Notes under the pieces: generated by a model | Databases searched by the model: none | Told to the model about the DNA's origin: nothing | Seen by the model: only the letters and a program-made list of their open reading frames with translations | Shown here: positions 1 to 6,280 of the stretch, one piece after another | Layout of the letters: the number at the start of each line of letters is the position of its first letter | Numbering within the stretch: the first letter of the stretch is position 1 | Assembly: GCA_035295665.1 (NCBI GenBank) | Contig: DATGIQ010000137.1 | Location: forward strand, 1-11,612 | Origin: DATGIQ01 sp035295665 | GTDB taxonomy: Bacteria; Planctomycetota; Planctomycetia; Gemmatales; Gemmataceae | Reading direction: 5' to 3' | Length of the DNA stretch: 11,612 nt | Made by a program: the position numbers and the translations under genes

Positions 1-173
1 TTCACGAGGCCTGCGCCTCCCCGCAGCGCCGCACTCGCGCACAGGACGGCCGCGCCGGACATGCCGCGGCTGCCGGCCGCCACGAGAACCCGGCCGAAAT
101 TGCCCTTGTTGCTGTCGGCGGGGCGGGGCATCAAGGCCGGCAGTTGCGTGACCGCGTCCAGATGATTTGGCAT
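1..173 (-). CDS. nnrD: ADP/ATP-dependent NAD(P)H-hydrate dehydratase, N-terminal fragment
   Basis: Only the first 57 codons are in the window; the gene continues past the left edge. The family repairs hydrated NADH and NADPH by a nucleotide-driven dehydration in the cytoplasm, and has a ribokinase-like fold (YjeF C-terminal domain). The fragment shows the conserved start of that domain: NKGNFG at residues 22-27, a VLVAAGS strand, GSRGMSGAA at 34-42 and ALRGGAGLV at 49-57, which together match the family's N-terminal nucleotide-fold region closely. The protein begins almost directly with this domain, so the epimerase domain that is often fused in front of it is absent here. The ATG at 173-171 is the only reasonable start; no Shine-Dalgarno sequence precedes it. 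The active-site motifs lie beyond the edge and cannot be checked. It is divergent from the radical SAM gene, with 126 bases between the start codons. Confidence 0.85.
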   Translation of the reverse strand, partial: MPNHLDAVTQLPALMPRPADSNKGNFGRVLVAAGSRGMSGAAVLCASAALRGGAGLV

Positions 174-287
174 GGGAGGATTTCGTCGGGAATTCGAAGT
201 TCGACGTCGCCGGGGCTTTACGTGTCGGTACCATCGGCAAATGTTGAGCTGTGCCGCAGGTCCCTTTGCGCCGTTGCACCGGACCCT

Positions 288-293
288 TACAAT
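288..293 (+). promoter_or_regulatory. Candidate -10 element (TACAAT) of the radical SAM gene
   Basis: TACAAT differs from the sigma-70 -10 consensus at one position and ends six bases before the ATG at 300. A poor -35 candidate (TTGCGC, 266-271) lies 16 bases upstream. If active, transcription would begin at or next to the start codon, giving a leaderless mRNA. No Shine-Dalgarno sequence lies before this ATG, which fits. This is inference from sequence only. Confidence 0.35.
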
Positions 294-299
294 GCCCCT

Positions 300-2144
300 A
301 TGCATTCTGCCACGCGCCGCCGGGTCTTGCTAGTTCAACTGCCGATCCCTCCCCTCGGCCCGGCGCCCATTCGTGGCAATGTGCCGTTGGCCGCGGCCTA
401 TCTCAAACTGCACGCCGAGCAGCACGGCCTCAGAGCCTTTTACGAGCTCGACCTTTTTCCGGCCGGTGAGGCGAACACATTTGGGGATCGCTTGCTGGTT
501 CGAGCGCTGGCCGAACGCGCTCCGTGGCTGGTCGGCTTCACGTGCTACGTTTGGAACATCGAGCGGACTCTTTGGATCATCCGTGAACTGAAGCATCTCC
601 GCCCCGAAGTGCGAATTGTTCTCGGTGGGCCTGAAATCACCGCCGATAACGCGTGGGTGTTGCAAACTCCCGATTACGACTTTGCCGTGATCGGCGAAGG
701 GGAGCAGACATTTGCCCAGTTGCTCCTGGCCTTGGTGGGTGCCGCGGGGCCGGCCGTTCCCATTCCCGGTCTTTATGTTCCCCCCGCGGTTGGCGCTGAC
801 CGCTACGATCCCGCACGTCAGCCCGCATTCCGGACGCCGCTGCCCGATCTCAATACGTTAGGTTCGCCCTACGTGGCCGGGATTCTTGATGCGGCCGATG
901 AGCAGATGCTGCTCCTGGAAACGACCCGCGGCTGCGTCTTCAAGTGCAAGTTCTGTTACTACCCCAAAAGCTACGACAAGCAATATTACCTGTCGGCTGA
1001 AAACATCCTGGCCAATCTCCGCCACGCCGCAGAACGTGGAGCGCGGGAAGTCTTCCTGCTCGATCCGACGTTGAACCAGCGCAAAGACTTTGCCGATTTC
1101 CTTCGCCTTCTGGCCCAAGGCAATCCCGGCCGGCGGTTCGAGTATTTCGGCGAGCTGCGGGCGGAGGGGGTTACCGCGGGGACGGCCCGGCTTCTTCACG
1201 ATGCCGGGTTTACGGAGGTCGAAGTGGGACTCCAGTCGATCGATCCCGACGCCCAGTCGAAAATGGACCGCAAGAACAATCTCAAAGCATTTGAGCGCGG
1301 GGTCCGGGCCATGCTGGATGCGGGGATTCAGGTCAAGGTCGATCTGATCGTCGGGCTACCCGGCGATACGCGGGAATCGGTGCGGCGCGGTTTGCACTAT
1401 CTTCGGGACAACGGCCTGTACAGCGACGTCCAGGTCTTCAACCTCAGCATTCTGCCCGGCACGGCCTTCCGCCAAGAAGCCCAACAGCTCGGTCTCAAGT
1501 TCCAGCCTCGGCCACCGTACTACGTATTGCAGACGCCGACGCTGAGCCGGGAATGTCTTTTCGGCCTGATGCACGAAGCCCAGGAACTTTTTGCACTCGA
1601 ATTCGATGCCCAGCCGGCCCCCGCGCTCCATGCGGCCACCGACCTGGTCGGCCGGCGCGGCGTGACAATGAACCTGGATGGATCGGAAGACTTGAGCCTG
1701 CCCAGTTTCGATGGCTGCCATCAGGCCTTTACGCTATGGTTCCGGTCGGCCCATTTTGCCGCCCACCGTTCCAAGGCAGCCGGCATGATACGCAGGTTGC
1801 TGGATGCCAATCCCTTCACGACCCTGCAAGTCGTGCTCGAGCCGACGGGCCCCGCACTGCCGGCGGCTATTCAACGCGATCTTCCGCCGGAGCTGTTTGC
1901 GATGCTGACCGCCGCCTGCCAAGCCAACCCCACTTACCTGGATCGGTACTATGCCTTGCAGCCCGGCCGGCCAAACGGGGCGAAACGGCTGATCGTCGTG
2001 CTGCCCGCTGAGCTTCGGCCCCTGATTGGTGCGGAATGGATCGAACAGATCGGAGCCCAGGCCAGTGTCGTTTGGCGACACGCAACCGCGCCGCCGTGTG
2101 CCGAGGAGGATTTCGAGGCCCATGAATTTGCATGGGCGCCGTAA
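300..2144 (+). CDS. Cobalamin-binding-type radical SAM enzyme
   Basis: A 614-residue protein with the two-domain layout of B12-binding radical SAM enzymes. Residues about 8-160 form a Rossmann-like B12-binding-type domain (VGFTCYVWN at 78-86, GGPE at 109-112, GEGE at 132-135). The classical DxHxxG cobalamin motif is absent, as in many members of this class, so B12 binding is not proven. The radical SAM core follows, with the [4Fe-4S]-binding CxxxCxxC as C212, C216, C219 (GCVFKCKFCYY), then VGLQSID at 309-315 and VDLIVGLPGDT at 347-357. Residues about 430-614 form a C-terminal region I cannot assign; the overall layout recalls radical SAM proteins carrying a DUF4080 tail. Family members do methylations, ring rearrangements and other radical chemistry; the substrate here is unknown. 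The ATG at 300 is chosen because homology-like sequence (RRVLLVQLP) begins just after it; the frame stays open upstream to 144 with unconvincing sequence. Two cysteine-cluster genes follow, the first 41 bases downstream. Confidence 0.9.
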   Translation: MHSATRRRVLLVQLPIPPLGPAPIRGNVPLAAAYLKLHAEQHGLRAFYELDLFPAGEANTFGDRLLVRALAERAPWLVGFTCYVWNIERTLWIIRELKHLRPEVRIVLGGPEITADNAWVLQTPDYDFAVIGEGEQTFAQLLLALVGAAGPAVPIPGLYVPPAVGADRYDPARQPAFRTPLPDLNTLGSPYVAGILDAADEQMLLLETTRGCVFKCKFCYYPKSYDKQYYLSAENILANLRHAAERGAREVFLLDPTLNQRKDFADFLRLLAQGNPGRRFEYFGELRAEGVTAGTARLLHDAGFTEVEVGLQSIDPDAQSKMDRKNNLKAFERGVRAMLDAGIQVKVDLIVGLPGDTRESVRRGLHYLRDNGLYSDVQVFNLSILPGTAFRQEAQQLGLKFQPRPPYYVLQTPTLSRECLFGLMHEAQELFALEFDAQPAPALHAATDLVGRRGVTMNLDGSEDLSLPSFDGCHQAFTLWFRSAHFAAHRSKAAGMIRRLLDANPFTTLQVVLEPTGPALPAAIQRDLPPELFAMLTAACQANPTYLDRYYALQPGRPNGAKRLIVVLPAELRPLIGAEWIEQIGAQASVVWRHATAPPCAEEDFEAHEFAWAP

Positions 2145-2185
2145 GACGCTCAACAGAGGTTTCCTGACAAGCTGGAAGAAAGGCA

Positions 2186-2596
2186 ATGTTCCAACCATGG
2201 TATCGCGCCGGTCTGCGTTTCTGCTGTACCCGCTGTGGCAAGTGTTGCACCGGGGCGCCCGGGCGCGTTTGGGTCAATGACGAAGAGATGGCGGTCATCG
2301 CCGAGTATCAAAACGAGCCTCTGGATCAGGTGGTCGGTCTCTACACCCGGGTTGCGGAGCGCGGGCGAAGCCTGCGTGAAAAAGCCAATGGCGATTGCAT
2401 CTTTTATGATCCGGAGAAGGGCTGTACGATCTACCCGGTGCGGCCCCGGCAATGCCAAACTTGGCCGTTCTGGGAAAGCAACGTCGCCACTCCGCAAGAT
2501 TGGCAGCGGACCTGCGACGTGTGCCCCGGTTCGGGCCAGGGGGAGCTGATCTCTGCGGAGGAGATTTCGCGTCGGTTGAAAGGGTTCCGAGTGTGA
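2186..2596 (+). CDS. YkgJ-family cysteine-cluster (zinc/iron-chelating) protein
   Basis: A 136-residue soluble protein with the family's defining N-terminal CxxCxxCC motif (C14, C17, C20, C21, within RCGKCC), an extra Cys at 13, and later cysteines at 71, 80, 90, 110 and 113 within CIFYDPEKGCTIYPVRPRQC and TCDVC. This matches the YkgJ/UPF0153 family, annotated as a putative zinc- or iron-chelating domain; the flagellin lysine methylase FliB carries a related cluster. The biochemical role of small stand-alone members is not established. The ATG at 2186 is preceded by a purine-rich stretch (GGAAGAAAGG) that ends only two bases before it. The gene follows the radical SAM gene by 41 bases and overlaps the next gene by four, so the three are probably one transcript. 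It may supply, protect or sense a metal centre for the radical enzyme, but that is inference from neighbourhood alone. Confidence 0.85.
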   Translation: MFQPWYRAGLRFCCTRCGKCCTGAPGRVWVNDEEMAVIAEYQNEPLDQVVGLYTRVAERGRSLREKANGDCIFYDPEKGCTIYPVRPRQCQTWPFWESNVATPQDWQRTCDVCPGSGQGELISAEEISRRLKGFRV

Positions 2597-3039
2597 AAGG
2601 CGGTCCGACATTGTCCGAAGAACTGCGCCGCCGAGTGCTGGAGCTATACCACGACGTGGATCAAGCGGTCGCCGCCGCCGGGCCCATCTGTGTGGCCAGC
2701 GGCCGCTGCTGCCGGTTCAAGGAGCAGGGCCATATCTTGTTTCTCAGCAACTTGGAGGCGGAAGTCCTGTTGGCGAACGCTCCGCCATATGAGCAGCCGG
2801 TCTCGCCGGACTTCTGCCCGTTTCAGAAAGACAACCTTTGCACAGCCCGCCAGCCGCGGCCACTCGGCTGCCGGATTTATTATTGCGATCCATCGTATCA
2901 GGAGGCGGGTCAGCGAATTTCCGAGGAGTATTTGCAACGGCTGAAAGCGCTGGCCAATGAGCAGGGATTGGCCTGGCACTATGCCCCGCTGCATTATTTT
3001 CTGAACCGTTCTCCGGCTTCGTTGAGCAGCGGTTCGTAG
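2593..3039 (+). CDS. Second cysteine-cluster protein (YkgJ-like, divergent)
   Basis: A 148-residue protein starting at a GTG that overlaps the previous stop in a GTGA arrangement, a typical sign of translational coupling. It has its own cysteine cluster: C33, C39, C40 (CVASGRCCRFK), then C75, C83, C93 and C98 in segments CPFQKDNLCTA and LGCRIYYCD. The pattern is that of the YkgJ-type zinc/iron-chelating domain, but the first motif is Cx5CC rather than CxxCxxCC and the proteins are otherwise dissimilar, so this is a distant relative and not a fresh duplicate. A GH-LFLS-LEA segment after the CC motif is typical of planctomycete versions as I recall them. The frame is open back to an ATG at 2452, but that part lies wholly inside the previous gene and reads as nonsense; a TTG at 2611 is the other possible start. 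The last residues (SLSSGS) are encoded inside a long hairpin. Function unknown. Confidence 0.8.
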   Translation: MKGGPTLSEELRRRVLELYHDVDQAVAAAGPICVASGRCCRFKEQGHILFLSNLEAEVLLANAPPYEQPVSPDFCPFQKDNLCTARQPRPLGCRIYYCDPSYQEAGQRISEEYLQRLKALANEQGLAWHYAPLHYFLNRSPASLSSGS

Positions 3040-3088
3040 AACCGTGTGGTGATGTGCCCGCCGCGGTTCTTCGAGCCGCCGCTCAACG
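3020..3088. repeat. 69-base near-perfect inverted repeat (27-bp stem, 15-base loop)
   Basis: Bases 3020-3046 pair with 3062-3088: 23 Watson-Crick pairs, two G-U pairs and two mismatches (3028/3080 and 3037/3071), around a 15-base loop. Two further wobble pairs could extend it outward. The left arm holds the last six codons and the TAG stop (3037-3039) of the second cysteine-cluster gene, and the right arm ends 35 bases before the beta-propeller start. No T-run follows, so it does not look like a standard intrinsic terminator. It could be a REP-like or miniature mobile element, an RNA processing site, or a translational regulator. No second copy was seen in the window. Confidence 0.85.
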
Positions 3089-3112
3089 GGCAGGAGTGCT
3101 TCGGTCTCATGC

Positions 3113-3118
3113 GGGAGG
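3113..3118 (+). promoter_or_regulatory. Ribosome binding site of the beta-propeller gene
   Basis: GGGAGG lies five bases before the ATG at 3124. It decides the start in favour of 3124 over an in-frame ATG at 3046, which would put 26 extra residues before the signal peptide and start inside the hairpin. Confidence 0.7.
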
Positions 3119-3123
3119 AATGC

Positions 3124-4359
3124 ATGATCTGGATTCGTGGTTTGGTTGCTTGTCTCTTGTGTGCCGCCATCGCGCAGGCGGGGGATTGGCCCCAATGGCT
3201 GGGCCCCAACCGTGACGGCTCGAGCGCCGAAGTGGTCGCGGCCTGGAAAGAGTCGCCCAAGGTCCTTTGGCGACATCCGGCGGGCGAGGGGAACAGTTCA
3301 CCGGTGGTGGCCCAAGAGCGCGTCTTTATCCACGCCAAGGTCAAGGACAAGAACGAGGAGACGGTGGTCGCGTTGGACGCCGCGACCGGAAAGGAGTTAT
3401 GGCAAAGCACCCATCCTCGGGCTGAGTTCAAGAGCCTGTTCGGCAACGGTCCCCGCGCCACGCCGGCGGTCGCCGGGGACAACCTGTACACGTTCGGGAT
3501 CACTGGTGTGTTGCGTTGTCAGGCTGCGCGCACGGGCAAGCAGCTTTGGGAGGTCGACACCCTCAAGGAGTTTGGAGCGCAGAATTTGCGTTTCGGCATG
3601 TCCTGTTCGCCCCTGGTCGATGCGGACCGAGTTCTGGTCAACGTCGGCGGCAAGGATGCTTCCGTCGTGGCGTTCAACAAGGACACCGGCGCGGTGGTTT
3701 GGAAAGCACTAGCTGACCGGGCGAGCTATTCGTCCCCCATCGTGCTCGGACAGGGCAAGGAACGGCAAATCATCTTCTTGACACAGCAGGGGTTGGTTTC
3801 ATTGAACCCCAGCGATGGCAGCCTTTTCTGGCGCTTTCCGCTCATGGATTTACTGCTAGAGAGTTCCAGCACTCCCGTGCGCGCCGGCGACTTCCTGGTG
3901 GCCAGCTCGATTACCTACGGCAGCGTGGGGCTTCGCCTGGAGGCCAAAGACGACAAGCCCAGCGCGACGCAGGTGTGGAAAAACGATTCGCTGACCTGTT
4001 ATTTTTCGACGCCCGTTGCGGTGGGGGCGGAGCACTTGTATCTCGTATCCGGAACGAAACCGCCCGCCTTTTCTACCCAAGCCACGCTTCACTGCATCGA
4101 TATCCGTACGGGCAAGGAGCTCTGGCGCCGGGCCAAGGTGGGCAAATACCATGCAGCGTTGTTACGCACCGGCAATCAGAAACTGCTCCTGCTCGAAGAG
4201 GCCGGCGACTTGGTGTTGCTCGATCCCGACCCCAAGGAATATCGCGAACTGGCCCGTTCGAAGATTTGCGGTGAGACCTGGGCGCACCCGGCTCTGGCCA
4301 ATGGCCGGCTGTACGTACGGGACAACAAGGAAGTCGTTTGCTTGCAACTTCCCGAATGA
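3124..4359 (+). CDS. Secreted PQQ-like beta-propeller repeat protein
   Basis: A 411-residue protein with an N-terminal signal peptide: a short basic start (MIWIR), a hydrophobic core (GLVACLLCAAIA) and a likely cleavage after AQA at residue 19. The mature part opens with WPQWLGPNRDG, a sequence very common in planctomycete PQQ-like propellers. Blade-type repeats of the form xxALDAATGKELW recur at residues 81-93, 131-142, 181-193, 224-236 and 322-334, the first three about 50 residues apart, with a last weaker copy near 363. This is the WD40-like/PQQ propeller of quinoprotein dehydrogenases and BamB, but no dehydrogenase active-site segment is evident, so binding of PQQ itself is doubtful; a scaffold or binding role outside the cytoplasm is more likely. 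It lies downstream of the cysteine-cluster genes after the hairpin and faces the glycosyltransferase gene, with 16 bases between the two stop codons. Confidence 0.85.
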   Translation: MIWIRGLVACLLCAAIAQAGDWPQWLGPNRDGSSAEVVAAWKESPKVLWRHPAGEGNSSPVVAQERVFIHAKVKDKNEETVVALDAATGKELWQSTHPRAEFKSLFGNGPRATPAVAGDNLYTFGITGVLRCQAARTGKQLWEVDTLKEFGAQNLRFGMSCSPLVDADRVLVNVGGKDASVVAFNKDTGAVVWKALADRASYSSPIVLGQGKERQIIFLTQQGLVSLNPSDGSLFWRFPLMDLLLESSSTPVRAGDFLVASSITYGSVGLRLEAKDDKPSATQVWKNDSLTCYFSTPVAVGAEHLYLVSGTKPPAFSTQATLHCIDIRTGKELWRRAKVGKYHAALLRTGNQKLLLLEEAGDLVLLDPDPKEYRELARSKICGETWAHPALANGRLYVRDNKEVVCLQLPE

Positions 4360-4375
4360 GCGGGCCGCGGCCGGC

Positions 4376-5464
4376 TTACGTTCGCCAAAATGCCGGCAAT
4401 CCGCGTACGAGGAAATAAGCCTGCCCCTGCATCGCCAGCCGGCTTTTCTCGGCCTTGGCGTGCTGACCGCGAAGGCGGCGCCACAGATACTGCAATCCTT
4501 TGCCCGCCACCTGGAGCGGCGCATCGAGGGTGACGACCAGCTTGTAAAGGGTCAAGACCGGCCAGGCATAGCCACATTTGCGCAGGTAGCGGAGAAAACC
4601 AATTGCCATATTGGACGAGGCGTAGCCGATGTGCTGCCGTGTGCTGACGCGCCCGAAATGCGTGATTTCGACACCGGGGTGATAGACGATGGGGTGGCGT
4701 TGGCCAACCCGCGTGGAGAGGTCGAGGTCTTCCCCGCCAAAGCAGAAACCCTCGTCCCAGCCGCCGCAGCTGAAGAAAACGTCGCGCGGCAGAAGCATGG
4801 CAGCCCCCATGAGCACCTCCACCGGCCGGGTGGTCTCGGGGTCGAAATCTTGCCGGCGATAGCGGCGGTAGGCACGGCGCAGCAATCCTGTCCAGCGCAA
4901 TAGACTCGTACGGTGCAGGAGGGTCCCGGCCGTGGGGCGCTGGCGGTACGAGACCTGGGGCTGGCCCTGCCCGTCCCGGAGGCGAGGCCCGATCATGCCA
5001 ACCTCGGGATGGGCTTCGGCGTAGTGCACCAGCCGGCCCAGCGCGCCGGGGGGCACGACGGTATCGTTATTGAGAAAGAACAGATATCGGCCGCGGGCGT
5101 GCTGGGCTGCCTGGTTGTTTGCACGGGCAAAGCCGACATTGGTCGAATTGCGATGCAGGATGACTTCAGGAAACTCGCGCGCCACCATCTCGGGCGCTCC
5201 ATCGGTCGAGGCGTTGTCCGCGACGATGGTTTCCACGCGCACGCCCTGGGGTTGATCGAGCAGCGATTGCAGGCAGGCCTGGAGCAAGTCCCGGCAATTC
5301 CAATTGGCAATGCAGACGGAGACGTCAATCCTGGCAGACTCTCTTTCCGCGCCATTCCAACCGCTCCGCAGCGGCTGGGTGCCGCGGATCGATTCCTCGC
5401 CCTCTTTCGCATCATTGGCCATGCCCGAGGATGGTGGCACTACAGCAGCGATGGGGTTCGGCAT
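4376..5464 (-). CDS. Family 2 glycosyltransferase (rhamnosyltransferase-like)
   Basis: A 362-residue GT-A fold transferase that uses a nucleotide-sugar donor. Visible motifs in order: VSVCIANWNC at 48-57, VADNASTDG at 81-89, NVGFARANNQ at 109-118, the DxD-type segment FFLNNDTVV at 129-137, MGAAMLLPRDVF at 219-230, and GGWDEGF with GGEDLDLSTR at 234-252, which carries the likely catalytic acid region. The closest familiar group is the WbbL-like rhamnosyltransferases of O-antigen and cell-surface glycan synthesis, but donor and acceptor cannot be told from sequence. The C-terminus has some hydrophobic and basic segments (about 300-330), suggesting membrane association and no clear transmembrane helix. 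Residues 1-45 are unconserved-looking. The start at 5464 is preferred over an in-frame ATG at 5422 because GGGAG lies five bases upstream. It overlaps the methyltransferase gene by 25 bases, so the pair is probably cotranscribed. Confidence 0.88.
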   Translation of the reverse strand: MPNPIAAVVPPSSGMANDAKEGEESIRGTQPLRSGWNGAERESARIDVSVCIANWNCRDLLQACLQSLLDQPQGVRVETIVADNASTDGAPEMVAREFPEVILHRNSTNVGFARANNQAAQHARGRYLFFLNNDTVVPPGALGRLVHYAEAHPEVGMIGPRLRDGQGQPQVSYRQRPTAGTLLHRTSLLRWTGLLRRAYRRYRRQDFDPETTRPVEVLMGAAMLLPRDVFFSCGGWDEGFCFGGEDLDLSTRVGQRHPIVYHPGVEITHFGRVSTRQHIGYASSNMAIGFLRYLRKCGYAWPVLTLYKLVVTLDAPLQVAGKGLQYLWRRLRGQHAKAEKSRLAMQGQAYFLVRGLPAFWRT

Positions 5465-6123
5465 TCTGTCTCCCAGCGTTCTTGATCCAGGTAGGGAGCG
5501 AACGGACCGCGGCCACACAACCAGCGTCCCAATCGATAACGCCAGGCCCGACGCCATGAGAGGGGCTGGTGCGCGTACCGGCTCAGCAGCTGGCGGTATT
5601 GCTCAAACTGTGGCCGGGAGATCGGCCGCCGGCCTTCGCGGAAGGCCACTGCCCAGACGCTCGCCGGACGCTTCACGGCCCCATGCCAGCCGAGGATCTT
5701 GGTGGGATAGTCTTGCAGCAGCATTTCGAACGCTTGCGGTGTAAACCGCCAGTAATCGCATGGATGATCATGAATGTGGAAATAAAAGGGGCAGGAGAGG
5801 AACAAGACTCCGTCGGGCCGTAAGACCCGGTACACTTCCTCCAAACCCCGCCAGAAGCGTGGCACATGCTCAAACGTGTTCATGGCGATGATCGTGCCGA
5901 TTGAGCCATCGGCATGCGGAAGGGCTTCCACATCGGCGACGCGATCCACACCCGGTCCTGGGCGGACGTCAATACCGATGTACGGCTTGCCGGGGAACAG
6001 CCGGCGGAGATCGGCAAGGGCTTCTTGCCCGGCAACCTGGTACGAGCCGATCTCCAAAATGGGACCGGGCAGATCGAATGTTTCGGCAACGGCTCGCGCC
6101 ACGCCGTTGAGAAACTGGTTCAT
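5440..6123 (-). CDS. Class I SAM-dependent methyltransferase
   Basis: A 227-residue protein with the Rossmann-type methyltransferase core: motif I ILEIGSYQVAGQ at 22-33 (SAM binding), the acidic end of strand 2 in GIDVRPGPGVD at 50-60, an acidic DVEALPHADGSIG stretch at 64-76, MNTFEHV at 81-87 and VLRPDGVLFLS at 100-110. A HDHPCDYWRFTPQAF block at 118-132 is typical of methyltransferases that sit in polysaccharide or cell-surface glycan loci. The C-terminal third is basic and rich in Arg, Trp and Tyr. The ATG at 6123 has GGGGAAG seven bases upstream. Substrate is unknown; the overlapping glycosyltransferase suggests methylation of a sugar or glycan, for example capping a chain, but this is inference from context. 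Confidence 0.88.
   Translation of the reverse strand: MNQFLNGVARAVAETFDLPGPILEIGSYQVAGQEALADLRRLFPGKPYIGIDVRPGPGVDRVADVEALPHADGSIGTIIAMNTFEHVPRFWRGLEEVYRVLRPDGVLFLSCPFYFHIHDHPCDYWRFTPQAFEMLLQDYPTKILGWHGAVKRPASVWAVAFREGRRPISRPQFEQYRQLLSRYAHQPLSWRRAWRYRLGRWLCGRGPFAPYLDQERWETECRTPSLL
5470..5474 (-). promoter_or_regulatory. Ribosome binding site of the glycosyltransferase gene
   Basis: GGGAG on the minus strand, five bases before the ATG at 5464, lies inside the end of the methyltransferase coding region. It supports the 25-base overlap and translational coupling of the two genes. The alternative start at 5422 has no such sequence. Confidence 0.6.
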
Positions 6124-6204
6124 ACGGGTGCTTCCCCAGGCAGTGATCGGACCGTTTCACCGACGAGCGGGACTCTTGGAAGACAATCTGGGGCAGGTAT
6201 ACGC

Positions 6205-6234
6205 TAAGTACCATGCGGGGGCGGAAGGTGTCAA
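6205..6234 (-). promoter_or_regulatory. Candidate promoter of the methyltransferase-glycosyltransferase pair
   Basis: A perfect sigma-70 -35 hexamer TTGACA (6234-6229 on the minus strand) is followed after 18 bases by TACTTA (6210-6205), a poor -10. The next bases include GTATAC, which is the wrong distance away. It lies in the 157-base gap after the HerA-like gene, and would leave a leader of about 75 bases before the methyltransferase ATG. The weak -10 keeps confidence low. Confidence 0.3.
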
Positions 6235-6280
6235 CCGCAACCGCACGGTGGCTCGCTGGGGATAGGTGGCCGCATCCGGC

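Noticed and set aside
2644..3276. A 210-codon open frame on the minus strand spanning the hairpin.
   Set aside because: It is opposite two supported genes and shows no domain. I considered whether it might be a mobile-element gene framed by the palindrome, but the palindrome lies inside it and not at its ends.
4363..4372. Perfect GC palindrome GGCCGCGGCC between the convergent stop codons, considered as a two-way terminator.
   Set aside because: It has no loop and no flanking T or A run, and such short GC palindromes are expected in GC-rich DNA.
4016..4903. A 295-codon open frame on the plus strand running through the convergent gene ends.
   Set aside because: It overlaps the beta-propeller gene in another frame and is antisense to the glycosyltransferase, both of which show conserved motifs.
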